Of a stretch of 61,427 nucleotides of DNA, positions 1 through 11,055 are shown in pieces (position 1 is the stretch's first letter; every line of letters begins with the position of its first letter). Source of the DNA: an uncultured Verrucomicrobiota bacterium (lineage in GTDB: Bacteria; Verrucomicrobiota; Verrucomicrobiia; Opitutales; Opitutaceae); contig CAIVJE010000039.1 in the NCBI GenBank assembly GCA_903906135.1, positions 1 to 61,427 of the forward strand, read 5' to 3'. The notes beneath the pieces are model-generated. The model searched no databases. It was not told the origin of the DNA and saw only the letters and a program-made list of their open reading frames with translations. Position numbers and translations under genes: made by a program.

Positions 1-105
1 ATTTCAAACCGCCCACCGGCTTAATAAAATACGCCCACCCGACGGCTTGGGGCCGCCGCATTAATCAGCCTAAAAGATTTCTGAGACGCCGTGGCTCGCA
101 CAAAT

Positions 106-486
106 TTAAACACTCGTGCGGGCGTAAATCTTCTGGAGCAGCGCGGGTGAAGGCGCCGGCAGAGCGGTGGCAGCAGGACCGCGGCTTAGACTAACGCGCA
201 GGAGTAATTGTTCATTTTCCTTATCCAGCTGAAGAATTTGCAGAATGCGGCCGCGGATTTTTTCGCCAAGCTGTAATTGTGCTCGGCCGGTGGTAGACTC
301 AGGCTGATCGGCCCGGAGGGAAGTGAGGCTCTGATCGAGCCGCTGTAGGAGATGGCGTTTGCGCTCGAGTAACGCGGCCGGCGGCACGGTCTGCTGCTCC
401 TTGAGATGTCGATTTTCATCATGCGCGAGCTGGTAAAGCTCGGCGCAGACTTGGAGATGCGCGAGGAGAGTTTCCTGATTGGTCAT
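106..486 (-). CDS. hypothetical protein, predicted coiled-coil/helical (weakly FlgN-like heptad pattern)
   Basis: 126-aa ORF; its ATG overlaps the stop of the next upstream minus-strand CDS (ATGA-type overlap at 483-486). Confidence 0.55.
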   Translation of the reverse strand: MTNQETLLAHLQVCAELYQLAHDENRHLKEQQTVPPAALLERKRHLLQRLDQSLTSLRADQPESTTGRAQLQLGEKIRGRILQILQLDKENEQLLLRVSLSRGPAATALPAPSPALLQKIYARTSV

Positions 487-1817
487 GGATGTAAAGAGAC
501 CGTGGGGGCGAGGTTGTTGCTCGCTCGCTGAGGTGACCCCGTCAGCCCAGGAGCGGCGGGGAGGGCGGTAAAAATATCGGTCAATTGGCTATCAATTTGA
601 TTTTGCCAATTCAACTGACTCAAGCGCCACGTGGCCATGCGGGCCAGTTCGCTCAGCTCAGGCGCTACGCCGCGAGTTGCCTCTGTTGGACCGGCGCCTG
701 CTGCGTTCACGCCTGGGGCGGGGTAAGCTACAATGCTTTGATAGGCGGTCATGGCATTTTTAATCATGCGCAGGCGCTCATAGCATAAACCAATCTGGTA
801 GATAATGGGCAGATGCCAAGCCGGCTCGGCGGAAAGCGCAGCCAGACTCTGGTAAATCATGAGAGCATTTTGGGTGTCGCCACTTTGGAAAAAATCATTG
901 GCCAGTTGATTGCCGGTGCGCCGTTGCCAGTAAGACCAGAGTTTCGCATCACCGCTAGCTTGTTGCGTGCGCAGCAACTCGAGCGTGGCATCGAGGGCGG
1001 CTTGTTTCTGGCCGAGGGCGCGGAGGGAGAGGGAAAGTAAGTAGCGGGCTTCCGGACCATTTTCGTCCTGCGGCCATTGCTCGAGGTAGGAACGAAGGGT
1101 TTGGACGGCTCCTTGGGGATCAGCGCCTAAGTAAAGGGCGTAGGCTGATTTGAAATGAGCGCGGGCTCGATCAGCGGGGGCGAGGTCGAGCAAACGCAGT
1201 CGGGTGAAAAATTTATTGGCCTCGGCATAATTACCCTGCTGGAAATGGGTTTCCGCAATTTCGAATTGGGCGGTCTTGGCGAGAACTTGATAGTTGGTGA
1301 AGCCACCTTCTGACAGTTTGAGGGTTGAGTTAATAACACTGTAAAAACGAGCGATCGCCAGTTGGTGCGCGCCGAGGGTGCGTTGCGTCCGGCCCAATTC
1401 CAGGAGGGCTTCGGGCACATGCTCGTTGGCGGGATAATCCTTCAGGTAGCGTTCGTAACTGGCGGCGGCCTTGATGAGCGAGCCTGCGCGGCGGTAGACC
1501 CGCGCCAATCCGAGCAGCGCGCCGGCGAGGTCATCGGCTGCCGCGCGCCGTGACACTAGAATTTCACGGAAAGCAATTTCTGCGGCGGCCCAATCGTTGC
1601 GTTCGGTTAAACTGAGGCCTAGTTTTTGTAGACCGATAATTTCGGCACGGCCGTTCTCTGCCGGAGCGGCTGCCGCGTCGTGCTCGGGAATCTTATTAAC
1701 AGTGGCGGCGCTGGGAACTTTCTCTTTGGTCGGCTCGGCGCAACCATCCACGACCGTACCCATCAGCAGGGCCAGTCCGATGCTGAGAGTGAAAGGCGAC
1801 GGACGAAAAAAAATCAT
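483..1817 (-). CDS. TPR-repeat (BamD/YbgF-like) lipoprotein or secreted protein
   Basis: 444-aa ORF; N-terminal hydrophobic segment ending near LLMGTVVDGCAEP (lipobox-like Cys) and repeated TPR-type helices (ALLGLARVYRRAGSLIKAAASYERYLKDYP). Confidence 0.7.
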   Translation of the reverse strand: MIFFRPSPFTLSIGLALLMGTVVDGCAEPTKEKVPSAATVNKIPEHDAAAAPAENGRAEIIGLQKLGLSLTERNDWAAAEIAFREILVSRRAAADDLAGALLGLARVYRRAGSLIKAAASYERYLKDYPANEHVPEALLELGRTQRTLGAHQLAIARFYSVINSTLKLSEGGFTNYQVLAKTAQFEIAETHFQQGNYAEANKFFTRLRLLDLAPADRARAHFKSAYALYLGADPQGAVQTLRSYLEQWPQDENGPEARYLLSLSLRALGQKQAALDATLELLRTQQASGDAKLWSYWQRRTGNQLANDFFQSGDTQNALMIYQSLAALSAEPAWHLPIIYQIGLCYERLRMIKNAMTAYQSIVAYPAPGVNAAGAGPTEATRGVAPELSELARMATWRLSQLNWQNQIDSQLTDIFTALPAAPGLTGSPQRASNNLAPTVSLHP

Positions 1818-2317
1818 TTTTGCTGATAGGTGGCGGCACTAGGCGGCAAAGAGCCAGGCGTAGGCGGGCGGAAAAAAGGCAATAAATCCTCCACGCGCGA
1901 AGTGGCCGGCGTATCGTCAGATAAGATTTTTATCGGGGGGGCTGCGGTCATTGGCCCCGCTGGCGGGACCACCGGAGTTAAGGGTGGGGCAGAGGGTGGG
2001 CCCACGATTACGGCGAGGGGCTTGGGCATGAGTTCAGTCGTGACCGCGACCGAGGGCACGACGGCGGCGGGCAGTGTAGGCGCACTCAAGGCGGCCACTG
2101 GCGGTAGTCCTTGGAAGCGCAGCGGCGGCGCATCAATGATGTTTAAATAGGGAATGGGCTCAGGTTCCGGCGCGAAAGGGTCCCCTGGCTTAGTGGGTAG
2201 GCGCGAACGTCCGACCGCGCTCGGCGTCACCAGAATCATCTGGATCAGCAGCGCAGCAAACAGCCGGAGCATAGCCCACCGGTCCCCTTGAGAAGTGATG
2301 ACGAAAGGAAAAGACAT
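1814..2317 (-). CDS. hypothetical proline-rich exported protein
   Basis: 167-aa ORF with N-terminal hydrophobic stretch (MLRLFAALLIQMILVTPSAVG) and Pro/Ala-rich body; 4-nt overlap with downstream TPR gene. Confidence 0.5.
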   Translation of the reverse strand: MSFPFVITSQGDRWAMLRLFAALLIQMILVTPSAVGRSRLPTKPGDPFAPEPEPIPYLNIIDAPPLRFQGLPPVAALSAPTLPAAVVPSVAVTTELMPKPLAVIVGPPSAPPLTPVVPPAGPMTAAPPIKILSDDTPATSRVEDLLPFFRPPTPGSLPPSAATYQQK

Positions 2318-2630
2318 AACTAAAACTACGTTCCATGGTGTTGGATCGTTAAGATTCGCGCTAACATCCCTGTTATTCGGCTCACGGGCAGATTTTCTGT
2401 AGGCAGATTATTGCTCTGGGCCGAATTGCAGCCCACCTGACTGAAATTGCCCCATGCGCGTCGGGGTTTCCGCTACATTCAGCGCCTAAACACGAGGCAG
2501 TCGCCCTGATCACCCCAGCCAGCCAGCTGAACGTAATCCGCGGTCTTGAGCACACGAGGGCCGGGCGGTTGGGTCTGGGGGATATATTTCCGCGTTGCCA
2601 AGAACGAGGGCGTGACCGTTGCTTCTCGCT

Positions 2631-4031
2631 ATGGGAAAGCAGTCACAAGTCAGTTGGGGTGGGCGTTTCTCGGCGGGTACCGCCGAGTTGATGCTGCGTT
2701 TTAGCGAATCGGTCAGTTTTGACCATCGCCTCGCCCCGTTTGATATTCAGGGAAGCCAAGCCCATGCGGCCATGTTGGCGCACGTGGGTTTGATCACGCG
2801 GCGCGAACGTGAAGCCATTCATCGTGGCTTAGAAGCCATTCTCAGTGAGGTCAAAAAGGGCAAATTTAAATGGTCCCAGCAGCTGGAAGATGTGCACATG
2901 AACATCGAACAGGCGCTGACCAAGCGCGTGCCGGCGGCCGCTAAGTTGCACACGGCGCGGAGCCGCAACGATCAAGTGGCGACGGATATGCGGCTGTATT
3001 TCAAGGCCGCCTGTGCGGAGGTCATCGCCAGCTTGCAAGCAGCGCAGCGGGCCATCCTCGCCGTAGTTGAAAAAGATGGGAGCGTTTTGCTCCCGGGCTA
3101 CACGCATTTGCAGCGGGCGCAGCCCGTGTATCTGGCGCATCATTTTTTTGCTTACCTAGAAATGTTGGAGCGGGATGCGGCGCGTTTTGCCGTGGTGGCT
3201 GACCATGCTAATTGGTGTCCGCTCGGCTCCGGCGCAATTGCGGGCACAACCTTGCCGATCGATCGGGAATATACGGCTGAATTACTGGGCTTTGTGGATG
3301 CGCAAGGTCGGCCCCGGGTGACCCAAAATAGTATGGATGCGGTCAGTGACCGAGACCTCTATATCGAATTTGCCTCAGCTTGCGCCCTCGTGGGCGTACA
3401 TTTTTCGCGACTCGCCGAGGACTTGATCTTGTGGTCGAGCCAAGAGTTTAAATTTATCGATTTGCCCGATGCTTTCTGCACGGGCTCGAGTCTGATGCCG
3501 CAGAAGAAAAATCCTGACTCGCTTGAATTGCTGCGGGGAAAATCAGCGCGGCTGCAGGGCAATTTGCACACGTTACTGACGTTGGTCAAAGGGCTCCCGT
3601 TGACCTATAATCGCGATTTGCAAGAGGACAAACCGCCAGTGTTTGATAGTCATGATCAAACGGTGCTGTGCCTGGCGGTGCTGGCCGGAACGGTGACTGG
3701 TTTGAAAATGCAGCGGGCTAAATGTGCGGCCGCGGTCGCCGACCCTGCGTTGTTGGCGACAGATTTAGCGGATTATCTCGTGCGGCGGGGCGTGGCCTTC
3801 CGCGCCGCCCATCATGCGGTTGGCGCCGTGGTCAAGTTGGCGGAAAAGCAAGGGGTCGCGCTTAATCGGCTGACTAATGCCGAGGTAAAATCGATTCATC
3901 CCGCTTTGGGTTCGGACTGGACGACCGCCTTTGATCTTTCGGCCGCAATGGCGCGGCGCAAAGGCACGGGGATGCCGGGCCCGGCGCAGATTGCGCGGCA
4001 GTTCAAACGTTGGCAGAAGCTCTTGGGGTAA
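2631..4031 (+). CDS. argH: argininosuccinate lyase
   Basis: [25 protein letters not shown]-terminus and signature [23 protein letters not shown] opens at 2619, ATG at 2631 preferred. Confidence 0.95.
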   Translation: MGKQSQVSWGGRFSAGTAELMLRFSESVSFDHRLAPFDIQGSQAHAAMLAHVGLITRREREAIHRGLEAILSEVKKGKFKWSQQLEDVHMNIEQALTKRVPAAAKLHTARSRNDQVATDMRLYFKAACAEVIASLQAAQRAILAVVEKDGSVLLPGYTHLQRAQPVYLAHHFFAYLEMLERDAARFAVVADHANWCPLGSGAIAGTTLPIDREYTAELLGFVDAQGRPRVTQNSMDAVSDRDLYIEFASACALVGVHFSRLAEDLILWSSQEFKFIDLPDAFCTGSSLMPQKKNPDSLELLRGKSARLQGNLHTLLTLVKGLPLTYNRDLQEDKPPVFDSHDQTVLCLAVLAGTVTGLKMQRAKCAAAVADPALLATDLADYLVRRGVAFRAAHHAVGAVVKLAEKQGVALNRLTNAEVKSIHPALGSDWTTAFDLSAAMARRKGTGMPGPAQIARQFKRWQKLLG

Positions 4032-4065
4032 GCGGGAGGGCTCGCGGCCGCGCGTTTTAACCGCC

Positions 4066-5850
4066 ATGTCTGTTATTCGTATTCTCACGGACCGAGTGGC
4101 CAATCAGATCGCGGCGGGCGAAGTGATTGAACGGCCCGCGGCCGTGGTGAAGGAATTGGTCGAAAATTCTTTGGATGCTGGCGCCACGCGCGTGGAAGTG
4201 GAATTTCGTGCCGGTGGCCGGGCGCTGATCCGCGTCGTCGATAATGGCTGCGGGATGACCCAAGAAGACGCCTTGCTCTCGCTCGAGCGGCACGCGACTA
4301 GCAAGTTAGTTGAGACAGCTGACTTGGACCGCCTCGGCACTTTCGGGTTTCGAGGCGAAGCGGTCCCCTCAATCGCGAGTGTCTCCCATTTTGAATTACA
4401 GACGCGCGTGGGGAGCGCCGCGGCCGGCACGGAGATTGTGATTAATGGCGGAAAATTTGTGCACGTGCGTGAATGCGGTCTTGCCCCGGGCACGAGAATT
4501 ACGGTGTCGCATTTATTTAACTCCGTGCCGGCGCGGCGGAAATTTTTAAAAACGGATGCCACCGAGTCGGCGCACATTATTCAGACGGTCCGCTTATATG
4601 CCCTCGCGTGTCCCGCGACGGCTTTTGTGTTGATTGAGGATGGTCGCGTGCTTTTTCAGTCGCCGGTTTGTACCACGCTAGCGGAGCGAGTGGGGGAGAT
4701 TTTTGGCCGGCAATTGGTGGCCGATTTGCTGCCGGTGGCGATGGCGGAGACCGGTTTGAAATTGAGTGGGCTGATTGGTAAACCCGGAGTTAATCGATCT
4801 ACGCGTCACGAATTGCTGATGTTCGTAAACCGGCGGCCGGTTGATAGCCGAACGCTTAATTACGCTTTAATTGAATCCTATGCTACGGCCCTCGCGAAAG
4901 GTCGTTATCCGGTCGCCGTATTATTTCTCGAACTGGATCCGGCCGCGGTCGATGTGAACGTGCATCCAGCCAAGCGAGAGGTGCGTTTTCGCAGTGAAGG
5001 CGCCGTGCGCGGTTTTGTGATTCGGGCAGTATTGCAGCGATTACGCGAGTGGGGTGCGCCGGCCCCCAGAGCGGAACCGGCCAGCGCGGGGCAAGTTCAC
5101 CTAGCGGCGCCGGATGTCATGCCGGGCGATCCCGTGCGCTTGGCCGCTCCCGCAACCGTGAACCTGCCGCCAACCGCGTTTATGATTAAGCCGCCCGAGC
5201 AGAGCTCCGCGCCCGCTATCGTCAGAACGGCTGCAGCCCCTTTACCGGTGAGCGCGCCGAGTGGCTCCGCGGCGTTGTTGGGCTGGCGCTTTCTTGGGAC
5301 CGCGCACGGCGACTATGCCTTATGGGAAACGCCGGGTGGTCTGATGGTCATGGATCGACGGGCCGCGCATGAACGGGTGTGGTTCGAGCGTTTAGAAACG
5401 CAATTTAAGCAAGGAGCCATTGCGAGTCAGCGCCTGCTCTTTGCGATCCCGGTGGAATTTGATGCCATTGCGAGTGCCTTGTTAACCGACCACCTCGCTT
5501 TTTTACAAAGCCATGGATTTGAGGTCGCAGAATTTGGGCGTAATTTCTTCCGCATTGAGGCTGTGCCGGTTTGGTTGGAATCGAGTGATGCCGTTATTTT
5601 CTTACGCGATATCATCGGTTTGATGCGCGACGGGCAGCTCGATGGGAAGAACCTTGATTTAGCCCGGACGGCCTTAGCCCAACTTGCAGCCCAGCAAGCG
5701 GTACGGTTGCCGGTTAGCCTCAACGAGACCGAGGCACTGGTGCTCGTGGCCCAACTTTTCGCCTGCACGCAACCCCACACGAGTCCGGCTGGTCGGCCAA
5801 CTCATTTTGAATTGAGTCGCGGTGAATTGCTGCGGCGGTTTCAGCGGTAA
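4066..5850 (+). CDS. mutL: DNA mismatch repair protein MutL
   Basis: MSVIRILTDRVANQIAAGEVIERPAAVVKELVENSLDAGAT, GFRGEAVPSIASVS; ORF opens at 3931 inside argH, ATG at 4066 matches the family start. Confidence 0.95.
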   Translation: MSVIRILTDRVANQIAAGEVIERPAAVVKELVENSLDAGATRVEVEFRAGGRALIRVVDNGCGMTQEDALLSLERHATSKLVETADLDRLGTFGFRGEAVPSIASVSHFELQTRVGSAAAGTEIVINGGKFVHVRECGLAPGTRITVSHLFNSVPARRKFLKTDATESAHIIQTVRLYALACPATAFVLIEDGRVLFQSPVCTTLAERVGEIFGRQLVADLLPVAMAETGLKLSGLIGKPGVNRSTRHELLMFVNRRPVDSRTLNYALIESYATALAKGRYPVAVLFLELDPAAVDVNVHPAKREVRFRSEGAVRGFVIRAVLQRLREWGAPAPRAEPASAGQVHLAAPDVMPGDPVRLAAPATVNLPPTAFMIKPPEQSSAPAIVRTAAAPLPVSAPSGSAALLGWRFLGTAHGDYALWETPGGLMVMDRRAAHERVWFERLETQFKQGAIASQRLLFAIPVEFDAIASALLTDHLAFLQSHGFEVAEFGRNFFRIEAVPVWLESSDAVIFLRDIIGLMRDGQLDGKNLDLARTALAQLAAQQAVRLPVSLNETEALVLVAQLFACTQPHTSPAGRPTHFELSRGELLRRFQR

Positions 5851-5938
5851 GCTTAGTAAGTGTTCACCAAATCGTAATGTTGGGTCGATATTCCTAACTT
5901 GCCTGCCTCAACGGCACGATTTGTGATATATTCATTCT

Positions 5939-8434
5939 ATGCCTGTTAACAGCAAAGTGAGTCAGTCGGCTAGTCGTGCTCTCGACTCAGCAGCAAAACC
6001 GCCGCAGTTGGACCTGCGCCCGCTGATTGAACGGCATTTGATCTCAACCTTGGCGCGGCATCCGGCCTCGGCGACACCGCGCGACTGGTGGACCGCGACC
6101 GCGCTCGCGGTACGGGACACGATTCATGAGCGCATGTTTGCGACGCAGCAGCGGCATAATAGGAAAAATGTCCGGCGGCTCTATTATTTCTCGCTCGAAT
6201 ATTTGATGGGTCAATTATTAGAAAATAATTTGCTCGCGACCGATCTGTTGGATGCGGCGCGCGTTGCGCTCGAAGCCTTGGGTCAGGATTTTGAGCAAAT
6301 TCGCGAGGCGGAGGCTGATATGGGGTTAGGCAATGGCGGGTTGGGTCGCTTGGCGGCCTGCTTTCTTGATTCCCTCGCGACGTTAGATTATCCTGCGCTT
6401 GGCTACGGGATTTATTATGAATTTGGCCTCTTTAAACAGGCCTTTCATCAAGGACATCAAGTGGAGCACCCCGATAATTGGATAATTTTTGGCAGTCCTT
6501 GGGAAGTGGTGCGGCCAGAAAATGTGCAAAAAGTGCGCCTCTTTGGTCGGGTCGAAAATGTTTTTGATGACCGCGGCAATTCACGTCCCCGCTGGGTAGA
6601 TACGAAGACCATCTTGGGGGTACCGCATGATATTCCCATCGCCGGCTACGGGACCACGACGGTTAACCTGCTGCGACTTTGGGCCTCCAAATCAACGGAG
6701 GATTTTGATCTCGAGGCTTTTAATCGTGGGGGCTACGTCGAGGCCGTGCTGGAGAAAGCTATCGGTGAGACGGTCTCAAAGGTGCTCTATCCCAACGATA
6801 AAACTGAAACGGGCAAAGAGTTACGGCTAATGCAGCAGTATTTTTTTGTGGCGTGCTCATTGCGCGATATCATCCGCCGCCATTTCCGCCAGCCGGCCAA
6901 CTCGTGGGATAATTTTTCGGATAAGGTCGCGGTTCAGCTCAACGACACTCATCCCGCCATCGCGATCGTCGAATTGCTGCGGATTTTGCTCGATGAAGAA
7001 AATATGGCGTGGGCGGCCGCTTGGGCCATTACAAGTCGGACCTTTGCTTACACGAACCATACGCTTTTGCCCGAAGCCATAGAGAAATGGACCGTGGAAC
7101 TCTTTGAGCGGCTTCTGCCCCGTCATTTGCAGATAATCTATATCCTCAATGAGGAACTGCTGCTGGCGGTCGAGCGGCAATGGCCTGGTGATAATTGGAA
7201 GAAAACTGTTTGCTCCCTGATTGAAGAAAATGGCCATAAGCATGTGCGCATGGCGAATCTCTCCGTGGTCGGCTCGCATACGGTTAACGGCGTGGCGGAG
7301 ATTCATACGGCTTTATTAAAGCAGAATATTTTTCCGGAATTTAACGAACTTTACCCCGGTAAATTTCAAAACAAGACCAATGGCATCACCCCGCGTCGTT
7401 GGCTGTTGAAGAGCAACCCGCGCTTGGCCGCTCTGCTGACGCAAAAATTGGGGCAGGCCGATTGGGTGCGTAATCTCGATTTGTTGCGCGGCTTGGAGGA
7501 ATTTGCCGAGGACCCAGATTTCCAACGCGAGTTCATGGCGATCAAACGGGCTAACAAGATCGACTTAGCCGCAGTCATTAAAGCGGAGTGTGGCCTCGTG
7601 GTTTCGCCTGATGCTATTTTCGATGTGCAGATCAAGCGACTGCATGAATATAAGCGGCAGCATTTAAATTTGCTCCATATCATGACGCTCTATCGTCGCT
7701 TGTTGCAAAATCCTTCCCTCGAGGTGGTCCCGCGGGTGTTTATCTTTGGGGCTAAGGCTGCTCCCGGCTATGACCTAGCCAAAAACATTATTCGCGCCAT
7801 TAATGTGATTGGCGCGCACATCAATGCGGACGAGCGCCTGGGCGGTAAGCTGAAGGTGGCGTTCCTGCCGAATTATCGGGTGTCACTCGCGGAGAAAATT
7901 ATTCCAGCGGCGGATCTTTCTGAGCAAATTTCTACCGCGGGCAAAGAAGCTTCGGGCACTGGCAACATGAAGCTCTCGCTTAATGGGGCTCTGACCATCG
8001 GCACACTGGATGGAGCCAATGTGGAGATACGCGACGAAGTGGGGGCAGATAATATTTTTATCTTTGGCCTCACCGTCGAGGAAGTTATTGCGGCAACAGC
8101 TAAAGGCTACCGTTCGCGCGATTATTATCAGGCCGATGAAGAATTGCGCGCGGTCATTGACTGGCTCGGGAGTGATTATTTTACCCCGGGTGAAGTGAGG
8201 GCCTTTGGGTTGGTGCATGACAGTCTCCTCGCGGGGGGAGATCCGTATCTGTTGCTCGCTGATTATCGCAGTTATTGCGACGCGCAGGCTCGAGCCGCTC
8301 AGGTCTACCGTGACCCGCGTGAATGGGCGCGCCGCGCGATTTTAAATACCGCCCGGCTCGGGAAATTTTCTAGCGACCGAACTATTCGGGAATACGCGAA
8401 AGCTATTTGGCAGCTATCACCGGTGAAGGTGTGA
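5939..8434 (+). CDS. glgP: glycogen/starch/alpha-glucan phosphorylase
   Basis: 831 aa; [37 protein letters not shown] and PLP-site [29 protein letters not shown]. Confidence 0.95.
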   Translation: MPVNSKVSQSASRALDSAAKPPQLDLRPLIERHLISTLARHPASATPRDWWTATALAVRDTIHERMFATQQRHNRKNVRRLYYFSLEYLMGQLLENNLLATDLLDAARVALEALGQDFEQIREAEADMGLGNGGLGRLAACFLDSLATLDYPALGYGIYYEFGLFKQAFHQGHQVEHPDNWIIFGSPWEVVRPENVQKVRLFGRVENVFDDRGNSRPRWVDTKTILGVPHDIPIAGYGTTTVNLLRLWASKSTEDFDLEAFNRGGYVEAVLEKAIGETVSKVLYPNDKTETGKELRLMQQYFFVACSLRDIIRRHFRQPANSWDNFSDKVAVQLNDTHPAIAIVELLRILLDEENMAWAAAWAITSRTFAYTNHTLLPEAIEKWTVELFERLLPRHLQIIYILNEELLLAVERQWPGDNWKKTVCSLIEENGHKHVRMANLSVVGSHTVNGVAEIHTALLKQNIFPEFNELYPGKFQNKTNGITPRRWLLKSNPRLAALLTQKLGQADWVRNLDLLRGLEEFAEDPDFQREFMAIKRANKIDLAAVIKAECGLVVSPDAIFDVQIKRLHEYKRQHLNLLHIMTLYRRLLQNPSLEVVPRVFIFGAKAAPGYDLAKNIIRAINVIGAHINADERLGGKLKVAFLPNYRVSLAEKIIPAADLSEQISTAGKEASGTGNMKLSLNGALTIGTLDGANVEIRDEVGADNIFIFGLTVEEVIAATAKGYRSRDYYQADEELRAVIDWLGSDYFTPGEVRAFGLVHDSLLAGGDPYLLLADYRSYCDAQARAAQVYRDPREWARRAILNTARLGKFSSDRTIREYAKAIWQLSPVKV

Positions 8435-8579
8435 CGCCGCGCGGTTGCGGGAGTGGTGGGGCCGCCATTTAAATTGGTCGTCGGGGCGGAAAGCATGATT
8501 GAATTGCCCGTGGGCTTGGCCCAGCTTGTCGGGCAGTTGGCCGCGTTTAGTAAATATCCTCCCCACCTGAATTAACTCT

Positions 8580-9842
8580 ATGAATCGTCTCCAAGGCTTG
8601 ATTGGTATCGCGCTGATTTTAGGCCTCGCGGTGCTTTTTTCCAATAATCGCCGTCGGATTAATCGGCGACTCGTTTTGAGTGGGATTGCCCTTCAGGTCA
8701 TGATTGCGGTTTTGATTTTTCACGTCGGCCCCGTGGCGCGATTTTTTCAACTCGTGGGCCAAGGCATTGGTAAATTAGAGGGGTTTGCCCGCGCCGGCGC
8801 AGCTTTTGTTTACGGCGGGATTGCCGTCGAACAGGGCCCGGGGCACCTCGCCAATTACATGGGGGGCGGGTTCGTTTTTGCTTTTAATGTTACCGCGACA
8901 ATTATTTTAGTCTGCGCCTTGGTGGCGGTGCTCTACCATTACGGCATCATGCAACGCATCGTGGCACTCGTCGCGCAGGCCATGAATTTTATTATGCGGG
9001 TCAGCGGGGCCGAAGCCTTAAGTAATGTGGCCAGTGCGCTGGTCGGACAAGTGGAGGCGCAGGTCATGATCCGCCCCTATCTGGCGGGGATGACAAAGAG
9101 TGAGTTATTGGCCTCGATGAGTGGCAGTCTCGCCTGCATCGCCGGCGGTATTCTCGTCGTTTACGTCAATATGGGGGCACAAGCCGGCCTCGATTTAGCG
9201 CCGAAATTAATCACCGCTAGTTTAATGGCGGCGCCCGGTGCGCTGGTAATCGCAAAAATTGTTTTCCCGGAAACCGAAGAGAGCCAGACGATGGGGCAGG
9301 TGAAGCTCACCGTTAAAAGTGACTACACGAATGTCATCGATGCTATTTCCCACGGCGCTGGCGATGGCTTCAAAATTGCCATGAACGTGATCGCCATGCT
9401 CATCGGATTCATTGCCGTCATCGCCTGTATTGACTGGGTGATGGTATCAATCGGGCATCTTTTTAATCCGGATTTCGATCTCACCCTGAATTGGATTTTT
9501 GGAAAATTATTTTACCCGATGGCTTGGGCGATGGGCGTGCCGGGAGCTGATCTTAATAATGTGGCGACCCTCCTCGGCCAGAAATTGACGATTAATGAAT
9601 TCGTCGCGTTTAAGAGTCTGACCGATAAAGCGGTCCCGATTATCACCGAGAAAGGGCTGTTGATTGTGAGTATCGCGATCTGCGGCTTTGCGAATTTTAG
9701 CAGCGTCGGGATGCAAATTGGCGGCATCGGCGCGCTGGTGCCAGAACGCCGGGCGGACTTGGCCAATTTGGGGATGAAGGCATTATTTTGTGGAACGTTA
9801 GCCTCCTACCTGTCTGCCACCATCGCGGGCTTAGTCATTTAA
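8580..9842 (+). CDS. concentrative nucleoside transporter (CNT/NupC family)
   Basis: 420-aa polytopic protein; CNT-like motifs (VSGAEALSNVASALVGQVEAQVMIRPYL, CGFANFSSVGMQIGGIGALVPERR). Confidence 0.9.
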   Translation: MNRLQGLIGIALILGLAVLFSNNRRRINRRLVLSGIALQVMIAVLIFHVGPVARFFQLVGQGIGKLEGFARAGAAFVYGGIAVEQGPGHLANYMGGGFVFAFNVTATIILVCALVAVLYHYGIMQRIVALVAQAMNFIMRVSGAEALSNVASALVGQVEAQVMIRPYLAGMTKSELLASMSGSLACIAGGILVVYVNMGAQAGLDLAPKLITASLMAAPGALVIAKIVFPETEESQTMGQVKLTVKSDYTNVIDAISHGAGDGFKIAMNVIAMLIGFIAVIACIDWVMVSIGHLFNPDFDLTLNWIFGKLFYPMAWAMGVPGADLNNVATLLGQKLTINEFVAFKSLTDKAVPIITEKGLLIVSIAICGFANFSSVGMQIGGIGALVPERRADLANLGMKALFCGTLASYLSATIAGLVI

Positions 9843-9846
9843 TCAT

Positions 9847-10371
9847 ATGGATCTGTCACGACAACTTGAACGCCATCTCGGCAAAACGCCGCAGACCGCC
9901 CCCGCGGCATTTGTGGCGCCCAACGCCACGGTGCTGGGGGATGTGACCCTGGGCGCACAGAGCAGCGTCTGGTACGGCGCGGTGCTGCGCGGCGATATTA
10001 ATTCAATCGTGATCGGCGAGGGCACTAACATTCAGGATTTAGCCGTCATTCATTTGGCCGATAATTATGGAGTTACGATTGGCCGCTACACGACGATTGG
10101 TCACAGCGCGATTATTCACGCCTGTGATATTGGCGACGAATGTTTGATTGGCATGGGGGCCACCATTCTGGATGGAGCTAAAATCGGTGATCATTGCATT
10201 GTGGGGGCTAACGCGCTCGTCACTCAGCGCTTTGTGGCGCCCCCCGGTTCCATGATTCTCGGCGCACCGGCGAAGGTCGTGCGTCCCCTGACTGAATTGG
10301 AGAAAAACAGCCTACGGGGCTGGGCGGATAAATACGTGACCACCGCGCGGGCGCATGCGGCCCGATCGTAG
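9847..10371 (+). CDS. gamma-carbonic anhydrase family protein (left-handed beta-helix)
   Basis: VWYGAVLRGDINSIVIGEGTNIQDLAVIH, IGHSAIIHACDIGDECLIGMGATILDGAKIG hexapeptide repeats. Confidence 0.88.
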   Translation: MDLSRQLERHLGKTPQTAPAAFVAPNATVLGDVTLGAQSSVWYGAVLRGDINSIVIGEGTNIQDLAVIHLADNYGVTIGRYTTIGHSAIIHACDIGDECLIGMGATILDGAKIGDHCIVGANALVTQRFVAPPGSMILGAPAKVVRPLTELEKNSLRGWADKYVTTARAHAARS

Positions 10372-10382
10372 AGCTACCGTTC

Positions 10383-10913
10383 CTATCTTTCGAGGTGCAA
10401 AAAGGTGTAGCGATAATTTGCGTCGCTACTTTCGCGGCGCCCCGTCTCGCGCCAGTTTGATTGCCGCCATTCTGGGAAGTAGGTATCGCCGGGTACCTCG
10501 GCGTGAACGAGGGTCAGTAAAATGCGCTGAGCGATGGGCAGGGTTTCTTCGTAGATGCGCTGACCGCCGCAGATCATGATATCCCCAGGTAAGGTTTGCG
10601 CCAACGCCAAGGCGGCGGTGACATTCGTCGCCAGGTGGACGGGCTTCGCCATCTCGCCTGGTCGCGCTCGTTGCAAGTGAGCGATATGTTTATTAACGCG
10701 TTCTGGTTGCGATGTAATGACCACGGACTGGCGCCCCTCGGCGAGCACTTGGGGCCACGTTTCAAAACAAATCCGGCCCAGCACGACAGTCTGGTGGGCG
10801 GTTTTTTCATGAAACCACTGCTGGTCTTCCGGGATGCGAAAAGGAAGTTTGCCGGCACGGCCGATGACGCGATTTTCCGAGCAGGCGACGATTAAAGTAA
10901 GAGGCTTGGACAT
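10383..10913 (-). CDS. folA: dihydrofolate reductase
   Basis: LTLIVACSENRVIGRAGKLPFRIPEDQQWFHEKT and ICGGQRIYEETLP motifs. Confidence 0.9.
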   Translation of the reverse strand: MSKPLTLIVACSENRVIGRAGKLPFRIPEDQQWFHEKTAHQTVVLGRICFETWPQVLAEGRQSVVITSQPERVNKHIAHLQRARPGEMAKPVHLATNVTAALALAQTLPGDIMICGGQRIYEETLPIAQRILLTLVHAEVPGDTYFPEWRQSNWRETGRRESSDANYRYTFLHLER

Positions 10914-11055
10914 CCGTGGGTTAGGTAACTAACAGAACCCGCGCGAGTAGCGGCAAGGATAATTACCACGCGGGCAGTGCCCAAAACAGGATTAGGCTGA
11001 ATGGACTAAGGGAGGTTCCTTGTGTTTCCGGCCGTCGCTGCTATGCCCAACGTCT

